From Stenotrophomonas maltophilia (GTDB lineage: Bacteria > Pseudomonadota > Gammaproteobacteria > Xanthomonadales > Xanthomonadaceae): a stretch of 30,702 nt of DNA. This document shows positions 7,078 through 14,369 of this stretch, piece after piece. The first letter of the stretch is position 1, and the number at the start of each line of letters is the position of its first letter. The translations under genes and the position numbers were made by a program. The stretch lies in assembly GCA_002435595.1 (NCBI GenBank), contig DJBL01000073.1, forward strand, positions 106,109 through 136,810, written 5' to 3'. The notes under the pieces were generated by a model. It saw nothing but the letters and a program-made list of their open reading frames with translations, was not told where the DNA came from and ran no database searches.

Positions 7078-7917
7078 TCAGTGGCGTTGGCGACCATACC
7101 AGTGCGACAACAGGACCGCCGTTGCCGATGCCACGTTGAGGCTTTCCACTGCGCCGCTGCCCGGGATGGACACCTGCTGGTCGCAGGCCTGCGCCAGATC
7201 GCGGTCCATACCCTCGCCTTCGGCGCCCATCACGTAGACCAGGCGCGCCGGCAGTTCGGTGGCGAACAGGTCATCACCGCCCTCCACCAACGTTGCGGCC
7301 AGCCCGAAACCGGCCCCACGCAGCGCCTCCATCGCCTGCGGCAACGCCGGCAGGCGCACCAGCGGCACCGCCTCGGCTCCGCCCTCCGCGACCCGCGCGG
7401 CGGCGCCGGACAGCGCCAGGCTCGCACCAGGCGGCAACAACAGGCCGGCCACGCCAAAATGCGCCGCAGAGCGCAGGATCGCGCCGAAATTGTGCGGGTT
7501 GCCCACGCCATCCAGCCACAGCGCCAGCACCGGCTTGCCGGCCGGCAGGCTGTCCAGCCATTCGCCCAGCTCCAGCATCGGCGCGCGCAGCACATCGGCC
7601 ACCACCCCTTCGTGGTGCGTAGTGGCAGCCAGCTTGTTGAGGTCGCCTTCTTCCACCACGCGGTAGCCCACGCGGTTGGACACGCACCACTTCAGCAGCG
7701 GCTGCAGGCGCGGAATCAGCGCTTCGGCCAGGTACAGCTTGCGCAGCGCCTGCGGGCGTTTGTCGAACAGGGCCTGCACGGCATTCCAGCCGTACAGGCG
7801 CAGCTCGTCGTTGCCCCGCCCGGGCGGTGGCGGCGTGCCGCCCTCGCGCGGAGGCAGCGGGGTGGCCCGCGGCGGCCGCGAAGACGGGCGGCGGGCATTT
7901 TTCCAGGGATCATTCAC
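7078..7917 (-). CDS. SpoU/TrmH-family RNA 2'-O-methyltransferase, YfiF-like
   Basis: A 279-residue cytoplasmic SPOUT methyltransferase that should add a 2'-O-methyl group to tRNA or rRNA from SAM. A basic, Pro-rich leader (1-35) is followed by an N-terminal substrate-binding domain (LRLYGWNAVQALFDKRPQALRKL). The catalytic domain has the SpoU motifs: motif 1 (LDGVGNPHNFGAILRSAAHFGV, with Asn and Arg), motif 2 (VYVMGAEGEGM) and motif 3 (VSIPGSGAVESLNVASATAVLL). From memory, AARVAEGGAEAV and the TTHHEGVV segment resemble E. coli YfiF more than RlmB. The GTG start at 7917 overlaps the end of the upstream symporter gene by 8 nt, and GGAG lies 10 nt before it, so translation is probably coupled. 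The next in-frame ATG upstream would lie deep in the symporter gene. The target nucleotide is unknown. Confidence 0.88.
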   Translation of the reverse strand: MNDPWKNARRPSSRPPRATPLPPREGGTPPPPGRGNDELRLYGWNAVQALFDKRPQALRKLYLAEALIPRLQPLLKWCVSNRVGYRVVEEGDLNKLAATTHHEGVVADVLRAPMLELGEWLDSLPAGKPVLALWLDGVGNPHNFGAILRSAAHFGVAGLLLPPGASLALSGAAARVAEGGAEAVPLVRLPALPQAMEALRGAGFGLAATLVEGGDDLFATELPARLVYVMGAEGEGMDRDLAQACDQQVSIPGSGAVESLNVASATAVLLSHWYGRQRH

Positions 7918-9427
7918 TACGGGACAACTCCAGCTTGCGTTGACGCCAGAAATCGGCGTTCTTGATGCCCAGGGCATCGGGGTCGAAGGTCGGATCCAGG
8001 CCGAGCTTCTTCTGTCGTTCGTAATCGCGCAGGGCCAGCATCGCCGGCTTCTGCACGATCAGGATGGCGATGATGTTCAGCCACGCCATCAGGCCCACGC
8101 CGATGTCGCCCAGCGCCCAGGCCAGGGTGGCGTTGTGGAACGCGCCGAACACGACCATGCCGATGATGCCCAGGCGCAGCACCAGCACGGTAAGCGGGCG
8201 CTTGCGGTTGTGGTTGATGTAGCTGAGGTTGGTCTCGGCCATGTAGTAATAGGCCATGATCGTGGTGAAGGCGAAGAAGAAGATCGCCAGCGACACGAAC
8301 GAGGCGCCCCAACCGGGCAGGACCGCTTCCACGCCGGCCTGCGCGTAGCCGGCGCCCTCGGGGATGCCGGCCAGGCCCTGGAACAGCGGTGCGGCGCCTT
8401 CCACCGGCGAGTACACGTTGTAGGTGCCGCTGGCCAGGATCAGGAAGGCGGTGGCGGTGCACACCATCATGGTGTCGAAATAGATCGCGAAGGCCTGCAC
8501 GTAGCCCTGCTTGGCCGGGTGGGAAACTTCCGAGGCGGCCGCCGCGTGCGGCCCCGAGCCCTGCCCGGCCTCGTTGGCGTAGATGCCGCGCTTGATGCCC
8601 CACTCCACCGCCAGGCCCATCATCGCGCCGAACGCGGCGTGGGTACCGAAGGCGCTGTCGAAGATGATGCCGAACATTTCCGGCACGCGGTCGTAGTTGA
8701 TGATCATGATGACGATGGCCATCAGGATGAACGCGGCGGCCATGAACGGCACCACGACTTCAGCGAAGTTGGCGATGCGCTTGACCCCGCCGAAGATGAC
8801 CACGCCCAGCAGCAGCGCCACCACGATGCCGATGCCCAGCTTGAGCGCCTGCACCGAGTCCATGCCCATGACCTGGCCGTCCAGCGGCCCGCACAGGGCG
8901 CCACCGCGGCAGGCGTTGATGATGCTGTCGGCAATCGCATTGGCCTGCACGCCCGGCATCAGGAAGCCGGCAGCGATGATCGTGGCCACGGCGAAGGCCA
9001 GGGCGTACCACTTCAGGCCCATGGCTTTTTCGATGTAGTAGGCCGGGCCACCGCGGTAGCGGCCTTCGGCATCCTTGGTCTTGTAGATCTGCGCCAGGGT
9101 GCATTCCACGTACGAGGTGGACGCGCCGAGGAAGCCCATCACCCACATCCAGAAGATCGCGCCGGGGCCGCCAAAGGCAATGGCGGTGGCCACGCCGGCG
9201 ATGTTGCCGATACCCATGCGCCCGGCCATCGACATGGCCAGGGCCTGGAAGGAGGACACACCGGCATCGGATTTCTCGCCCTGCACGGTGAGGCGACACA
9301 TCTCGAAGAACCCGCGGATCTGCATGAACCGGGTACGGACGCTGAAGAAAAGCCCGGCGCCCAGGCACACTGCGATCAGCGCCTTGCTCCAGATGATGCT
9401 GTTGACGAAATGTACGGCTGCTTCCAC
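7910..9427 (-). CDS. Alanine/glycine:cation symporter (AGCS), copy 2
   Basis: A 505-residue inner-membrane amino-acid:cation symporter of the AGCS family. It carries the same hallmarks as copy 1 at 4039-5505: MGIGNIAGVATAIAFGGPG, GPGAIFWMWVMGFLGA, YRGGPAYYIEKAMG and NEAGQGSGPHAAAASE. It differs by a 15-20 residue insertion with two cysteines (NACRGGALCGPLDG), probably in an extracytoplasmic loop, and by a longer, charged C-terminal tail. The GTG start at 9427 has GGAG 7 nt upstream and gives a normal N-terminus (MEAAVHFVNSIIWSKALI); an in-frame ATG at 9496 adds 23 atypical residues. It overlaps the RNA methyltransferase gene by 8 nt at its 3' end. The two paralogues are separated by only the methyltransferase and the barrel gene. 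Confidence 0.95.
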   Translation of the reverse strand: MEAAVHFVNSIIWSKALIAVCLGAGLFFSVRTRFMQIRGFFEMCRLTVQGEKSDAGVSSFQALAMSMAGRMGIGNIAGVATAIAFGGPGAIFWMWVMGFLGASTSYVECTLAQIYKTKDAEGRYRGGPAYYIEKAMGLKWYALAFAVATIIAAGFLMPGVQANAIADSIINACRGGALCGPLDGQVMGMDSVQALKLGIGIVVALLLGVVIFGGVKRIANFAEVVVPFMAAAFILMAIVIMIINYDRVPEMFGIIFDSAFGTHAAFGAMMGLAVEWGIKRGIYANEAGQGSGPHAAAASEVSHPAKQGYVQAFAIYFDTMMVCTATAFLILASGTYNVYSPVEGAAPLFQGLAGIPEGAGYAQAGVEAVLPGWGASFVSLAIFFFAFTTIMAYYYMAETNLSYINHNRKRPLTVLVLRLGIIGMVVFGAFHNATLAWALGDIGVGLMAWLNIIAILIVQKPAMLALRDYERQKKLGLDPTFDPDALGIKNADFWRQRKLELSRSE

Positions 9428-9598
9428 GCGCTCTCTCCAGTCGGCGGAAAATGAAGGACGTCCCGTCGGCTGGAGGGGACCGGGTCGATTCTCCACGATC
9501 GGCGGCCGCTGCGGTAGCGCGGCGTCGGCGTGCCAGCGCGGTGGGAAAGATGAATGCCGTGCCGCGTGCTCCCGGCGGCAGGGGCGCGCGTCCGGCCC

Positions 9599-9946
9599 TT
9601 ACCGGGCCTCGGGCGCCGGCAGGCGCAGCAGCGCGAACCGCCGCAGGTCATGCAACCGGCCGCGCCTGAACACCGCGGCATGCGCGCGGCTGCCCAGGCT
9701 GGCCCCGATCCCGCCGCAGGCCTGGCCCTCGATCCCGGTGGCCTGGGTCGGCCCGCGCAGTGCCGGCACCCGGCCGGACCGGAAGGCCCGGCCGTCAGCA
9801 CCGGTGCAGGGGGACGGGAAACGGTCGCGCAGGCGGCGCGAGACCGCCTGGTGACTGGCGTGGGCCAGCAGGTCCGGGGCGTCCCGCCGCCACGGGTGCA
9901 GCCCGAAACCGGCACCGGCGATGCGCGGGGCGGCCGGATCAGGCAT
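9599..9946 (-). CDS. Small hypothetical protein coupled to the RND efflux operon
   Basis: A 115-residue protein that I do not recognise. The start ATG at 9946 lies within the last codons of the RND permease gene and overlaps it by 8 nt, a typical coupled arrangement. Codon third positions are strongly G/C-rich as in neighbouring genes. The sequence is rich in Arg, Ala and Gly, with no signal peptide or membrane helix. It has two cysteines (one in the PSPCTG segment, one in GQACGG) and a central GIEGQACGGIGASLG stretch that could be a turn-rich loop. It may be a real third gene of the operon or an overlapping frame kept open by high GC; position and codon use favour a gene. Confidence 0.5.
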   Translation of the reverse strand: MPDPAAPRIAGAGFGLHPWRRDAPDLLAHASHQAVSRRLRDRFPSPCTGADGRAFRSGRVPALRGPTQATGIEGQACGGIGASLGSRAHAAVFRRGRLHDLRRFALLRLPAPEAR

Positions 9947-12900
9947 GGCCGCCGACCGAGGGCGTGGCCGCCTCCTGCTTCTCAAGCTCGCGCGCCACCG
10001 CTTCGGGCGAACGCGTATACGGGGCCAGCAGCGAGTAGAAGGCCGGCACCACGAACAGCGACAGGAAGGTGGACACGGTGACCCCGAAGATCACCACGAT
10101 GCCGATGGTGCCGCGGCTGGCCGAACCCGGGCCGCCAGCGACCACCAGCGGGATGGCGCCGACCACCGTGGCGATGGAGGTCATCAGGATCGGGCGCAGG
10201 CGCACCATCGCCGATTCGACGATGGCCCGGTGCACGTCGCGGCCTTCATCGCGCAGCTGGTTGGCGAACTCCACGATCAGGATGCCGTTCTTGGCCGCCA
10301 GGCCGACCAGCATGACGATGCCGATCTGGCTGAACAAATTGATGCTGCCGCCGCTGACATACAGTCCCAGCAGCGCGCCGAGCACGCCCAGCGGCACGGT
10401 CAACATGATCACCAGCGGGTGGATGAAGCTCTCGAACTGCGCGGCCAGCACCAGGTACACCACCAGCAAGGCCATGGCGAAGGTGAGCAGCACCGCGCTG
10501 CCGGCGTTCTGGTACTCGCGCGATTCGCCCTTCCAGTCCAGCTGCGCATGCTGCGGCAGCTCTTCGCGCGCGGTCTGCTGGGCCCAGGCGATCGCCTCGC
10601 CGAGCGGATAGCCCGGGGCCAGGCCGGCGGTGATGGTGATCGAGCGCAGCCGGTTGAAGCGGTTGAGGTTGCCCGCCTCGGCCACTTCACTGAGGGTGAC
10701 CAGGTTGGACAGCGGGACCAGCTCGCCGTTGCTGGCGCGCACGCGGATGGCGGCCAGGTCGGCGGGCGAGGCGCGCCCGTCGCGACCGGCCTGGACCAGC
10801 ACGTCGTACTCCTCGCCGTTGTCGACGAAGGTGGTGACCCGGCGCGAGCCCATCATGGTTTCCAGCGCGCTGCCGATGGCGGTGACCGACACGCCCAGGT
10901 CGGCCGCACGCTGGCGATCGATGTTGACCCGCATCTGCGGCCGGGTTTCCTTGTAGTCCGAGTCGGCGCCGACCAGGCCGGGATTGTCGGCCATGCGCTG
11001 CAGCATGCGGTCGCGCCACTGCGCGATCTCGGCATATTCGGGCCCGCCCAGCACGATCTGGAACGGCTGGCCCTGGCTGCGCACCAGGCCACCACCGACC
11101 TGGGTGCGCACGCGCACCCCGCGCATGCCGTCCAGGTGCTTCTGCAGCGCGGCGGCGACATCCGGCGTGGCGTCCTGGCGCTCGCGCCACGGCGCCAGGA
11201 ACACGCTGATGCGCCCGGTATGCATTTCCTCGCTGGCGCCAAAGCCGCCCGGCACGCGCGGGTTGGCACGCACGATCGGCTTGTCCTGGCCAACGAATCC
11301 GGCCACCACCTTCTCCACTTCCTGCACCTGGGCCACGGTGTAGTCGTAGCCGGCGCCCTCGGGGCCATCGATCATGATCTGGAACGAGCCACGGTCCTCG
11401 GCCGGCGCCAGCTCGGAGGGCAGCAGCTTGAGCAGCGCCGCGCTGGCCAGCAACGACAGCAGCATGACCACCACGTAGATCCAGGTCCGCCCCACGTGCG
11501 CCTCGAGCACGCGCCCGTAAGCGGCCGAGACGCGATCCAGGTTGCGGTTGATCAGGCCGTGCAGGCCTTTGGGCGGCTGGCCGCTGTGCGGCTTGAGCAG
11601 CTTGGAGGCCATCATCGGGGTGAGCGTGAGCGAGACGAACGCCGACAACGCCACCGCGGCGGCCAGGGCGACGGCCAACTCGCGGAACAGGCGGCCGGTA
11701 TTGCCTTCCAGGAAGCCCACCGGCAGGAACACCGCAACCAGCACCGCAGTGGTGGCGATGACCGCGAAGGCCACCTGGGCGGTGCCGCGCTTGGAGGCCA
11801 CCAGCGGCGGCTCACCCAGGTCGATGCGGCGTTGCACGTTTTCCACCACCACGATGGCGTCATCGACCACCAGGCCGATACACAGCACCAGCGCCAGCAG
11901 GGTGAGCAGGTTGATCGAGAAACCGAACGCGTACAGCGCGATGAACGCGGCCACCAGGCACACCGGCACGGTCACGGCGGGAATCAGCGCGGCGCGGAAA
12001 CTGCCCAGGAACAGCCAGATCACCACCAGCACCAGCAGCATGGCCTCCACCAGCGTGGCGTAGACGCGGTCCACCGCCGCCTCGATGAAGGTGGTGTTGT
12101 CGAAGGCGACGAAAATGTGGGTGCCTTCCGGCAGGGTCTGCCCGACCCGCTCGGCTTCAGCGCGCGCGGTGCGGGCCACGTCCAGCGAGTTGGCGGTGGA
12201 GGTCTTGACGATGCCCAGGCCAATGCCGGGCTCGCCGTTGCTGCGGTAGTAGGCGCGCCGTTCGGACGAGGCCAGCTCGATCCGGGCCACGTCGCCCATG
12301 CGCACCACGTAGCCGTCGGCGCCTTTGCCCAGCGGGATGGTGGCGAAATCTTCCGGCTTCACGTAGTTGCGCTCCACGCGCAGGGTGAAGTCGCGGTCGG
12401 TGGATTCGATGCGGCCGGCGGGGAGCTCGACGTTCTCGTTGCGCAGCGCGGTTTCGACATCGCCGACGGTCAGGCCACGCGCGGCAAGCTGGTCGCGATC
12501 CAGCCAGATGCGCATGGCATAGCGCTGGCGGCCGCCGATACGCACCTGGGCCACGCCATCCAGGCTGGAGAAGCGGTCCACGACATAGCGGTCGGCGTAG
12601 TCGCTCAACTCCAGCGTATCCATGCTGGAGGAGGTCATGTTGAACCAGATGATGGGGTCGGCGTCGCTCTCGACCTTGGCGATTTCCGGCGGCCGCGCCT
12701 CCTCGGGCATGCGGTCGGCGACGCGGCTGACCGCATCACGCACATCGTTGGCGGCCGCTTCGATATCGCGGTTGGAGGTGAACTCGATGCTGACCTGGGC
12801 GCGGCCGTTGGCGCTGCGCGCATTGATGGTGTCGATGCCTTCGATGCCGGCCAGGGCGTCTTCAAGCACCTGGGTGATCCGGCTTTCAATCACCGCGGCC

Positions 12901-13064
12901 GATGCGCCGGTGTAATCCACCGAGACCGAGACGATCGGCGGATCGATGGCCGGCAGTTCGCGCAGGGTGAGCCGGGTGAAGGACATGATGCCCAGCACGA
13001 CGAGCAGCAGGCTCATCACCACGGCAAACACCGGGCGCTGGATGGAGATGTCGGAGAGCTTCAT
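9939..13064 (-). CDS. RND-type multidrug efflux permease
   Basis: A 1041-residue proton-driven inner-membrane pump of the RND superfamily, the usual AcrB/MexB length. TM1 is at about 10-30 (RPVFAVVMSLLLVVLGI), two large periplasmic loops follow, and there is a second TM block after about 335. Proton-relay residues are visible: Asp401-Asp402 in TM4 (LVVDDAIVVVENV) and the Lys in TM10 (GLAAKNGILIVEF, about 930). It would export drugs, dyes or fatty-acid-like compounds with its adaptor. The start at 13064 overlaps the adaptor stop by 4 nt (ATGA). No outer-membrane factor is encoded, so it probably borrows a TolC-like channel. Stenotrophomonas has several Sme pumps, including the two-gene SmeGH and SmeMN; I cannot tell which this is. 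Confidence 0.95.
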   Translation of the reverse strand: MKLSDISIQRPVFAVVMSLLLVVLGIMSFTRLTLRELPAIDPPIVSVSVDYTGASAAVIESRITQVLEDALAGIEGIDTINARSANGRAQVSIEFTSNRDIEAAANDVRDAVSRVADRMPEEARPPEIAKVESDADPIIWFNMTSSSMDTLELSDYADRYVVDRFSSLDGVAQVRIGGRQRYAMRIWLDRDQLAARGLTVGDVETALRNENVELPAGRIESTDRDFTLRVERNYVKPEDFATIPLGKGADGYVVRMGDVARIELASSERRAYYRSNGEPGIGLGIVKTSTANSLDVARTARAEAERVGQTLPEGTHIFVAFDNTTFIEAAVDRVYATLVEAMLLVLVVIWLFLGSFRAALIPAVTVPVCLVAAFIALYAFGFSINLLTLLALVLCIGLVVDDAIVVVENVQRRIDLGEPPLVASKRGTAQVAFAVIATTAVLVAVFLPVGFLEGNTGRLFRELAVALAAAVALSAFVSLTLTPMMASKLLKPHSGQPPKGLHGLINRNLDRVSAAYGRVLEAHVGRTWIYVVVMLLSLLASAALLKLLPSELAPAEDRGSFQIMIDGPEGAGYDYTVAQVQEVEKVVAGFVGQDKPIVRANPRVPGGFGASEEMHTGRISVFLAPWRERQDATPDVAAALQKHLDGMRGVRVRTQVGGGLVRSQGQPFQIVLGGPEYAEIAQWRDRMLQRMADNPGLVGADSDYKETRPQMRVNIDRQRAADLGVSVTAIGSALETMMGSRRVTTFVDNGEEYDVLVQAGRDGRASPADLAAIRVRASNGELVPLSNLVTLSEVAEAGNLNRFNRLRSITITAGLAPGYPLGEAIAWAQQTAREELPQHAQLDWKGESREYQNAGSAVLLTFAMALLVVYLVLAAQFESFIHPLVIMLTVPLGVLGALLGLYVSGGSINLFSQIGIVMLVGLAAKNGILIVEFANQLRDEGRDVHRAIVESAMVRLRPILMTSIATVVGAIPLVVAGGPGSASRGTIGIVVIFGVTVSTFLSLFVVPAFYSLLAPYTRSPEAVARELEKQEAATPSVGGHA

Positions 13065-14143
13065 CCGGCGGTATCCGCCGGCGCGCTGGCCGCCGGGACC
13101 GGGGCCGGGGCCGGCCGATCCTCGACCTTCAAGCCCGGACGCAGCTTGCCGGTGCCGTCCACGACGATGCGGTCGCCGGACGTGAGGCCGCTGCGGATTT
13201 CGACCACGCCGGCGCGGCGGGCACCGCTGGTGATGTCGATGCGCTCGACGCTGTGATCGGCCTTGACCCGGTAGACGAAGGAGTCGCGGCCCACCTGGAC
13301 CACGGCGATTTCAGGGATGACCAGCGCCGGGCGCTCGGGGCGGAACATGCGGATGTCCAGCAGCATGCCCGGGCGCAGCGCGTGGTCGGCGTTGATGAAA
13401 TCGGCGCGGACGGTAACGGCGCGGGTGCCCGGATCGACGCGGGTGTCGATGGTGGCCACCACGCCCTCGAAGCTGCGGCCGGGATAGGCCACGCTGGTGG
13501 CGGTGACCTTGTCGCCGTTGCCCAGGCTGGCCAGCTCGGCCTCGGGGACCTGGAAGTCCACGTGCATGCGCTCGATGTCGTCCAGGGTGGCGATGGTGGT
13601 GCTGGGCGTGACCAGCGACCCGGCGCTGACCTGGCGGATGCCCAGGACGCCGGCGAAGGGAGCGCGGACGCGGCGGTCGCCGATGTCCGACTGCATTTCG
13701 CGGACACGGGCTTCGGCTGCATCGCGGATCGCGCGCTGGGTGTCCAGGGTGGCACTGGCCACCAGCTGCTGGGCGGCCAGCTCGCGCTGGCGCCTGTACA
13801 GCTGGTCGGCTTCGGCAAAGGTGGCCTGGGCCTGCAGCAGCGCCGCTTCCTGGGCCTGGCCACGCAGGGTCACCAGCGGGGTGCCGGCGCTGACCTGCTG
13901 CCCACTTTCGAAGTGGACGGTCTCGATGATCTCGCTGACCTTGGCGGTGATGGTGACCGATTCGCGGGCCTTGGCGGTGCCCAGGGCCTGCAGGGTGTCG
14001 TTCCATGCGGAGGTCTGCACCACCTGGGTGGTAACCGGTACGGCGTCGGCCGGCCGGCGCGCGGTCTCGTCCTTGCTGCCGCACCCGGCCAGCATGGCGA
14101 GGGTGAGGCCCGTGGCGATGTGCGCGGTGATGCGTCCCAACAT
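13061..14143 (-). CDS. RND efflux periplasmic adaptor lipoprotein
   Basis: A 360-residue membrane-fusion protein linking an RND pump to an outer-membrane channel. The lipoprotein signal ends in LAGC with acylated Cys21 and a following Gly-Ser, so it is anchored in the inner membrane facing the periplasm. Then come a barrel-sandwich half (TITAKVSEIIETVHFESGQQV), an alpha-hairpin (about 90-155, Gln/Ala/Arg-rich), the second lipoyl half (RVRAPFAGVLGIRQVSAGSLV), and beta-barrel and membrane-proximal domains. The C-terminus is Pro/Ala-rich. It is the first gene of the unit, with CGGGA 9 nt before the ATG, and overlaps the permease gene. The 226 bp upstream should hold its promoter. No local TetR or LysR repressor is present. 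Confidence 0.94.
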   Translation of the reverse strand: MLGRITAHIATGLTLAMLAGCGSKDETARRPADAVPVTTQVVQTSAWNDTLQALGTAKARESVTITAKVSEIIETVHFESGQQVSAGTPLVTLRGQAQEAALLQAQATFAEADQLYRRQRELAAQQLVASATLDTQRAIRDAAEARVREMQSDIGDRRVRAPFAGVLGIRQVSAGSLVTPSTTIATLDDIERMHVDFQVPEAELASLGNGDKVTATSVAYPGRSFEGVVATIDTRVDPGTRAVTVRADFINADHALRPGMLLDIRMFRPERPALVIPEIAVVQVGRDSFVYRVKADHSVERIDITSGARRAGVVEIRSGLTSGDRIVVDGTGKLRPGLKVEDRPAPAPVPAASAPADTAG

Positions 14144-14303
14144 TTGGAAAAATCCCGTTAAATCCCGACCGCCGAGTGTACGGGGCGGGACTGTCCGGGC
14201 ATATGTGCCAAGCGTTTACCGGCAGTGGGTGACCGGTGCAATGCCTTTCGTGCTGGGGTGGCGGGCCGGTGTATCGGCATGTATCGGCGCGTGTCGGATC
14301 CTG

Positions 14304-14338
14304 CGCGCAGGTAGCGACCGGCGGCCGCTACCTGCGCG
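14304..14338 (-). terminator. 13-bp inverted repeat after the copper receptor gene
   Basis: Perfect stem 14304-14316 with 14326-14338 and a 9-nt GC-rich loop, 32 bp past the receptor's stop codon on the minus strand. There is no T-run, so it may be a REP-like 3' end (GTAGCG is present in both orientations) rather than a classical terminator. Confidence 0.5.
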
Positions 14339-14369
14339 TGGACGGTGGGCGATGGATGCCCGCGCCGGT

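Noticed and set aside
6557..7237. Plus-strand 226-codon frame across the intergenic region and the methyltransferase 3' end
   Set aside because: Composition is not protein-like, it crosses a strong terminator and the antisense of a well-supported gene, and no domain is visible.
9428..9598. Sigma-54 promoter upstream of AGCS copy 2 (TGGCACG on the minus strand)
   Set aside because: The -24 half looks right, but no TTGC lies at the required spacing for the -12 half.
9921..13256. 1111-codon open frame on the plus strand
   Set aside because: It is the antisense shadow of the RND permease and adaptor genes; the His/Gln/Arg/Gly-rich composition is typical of the reverse strand of high-GC genes, with no domain seen.
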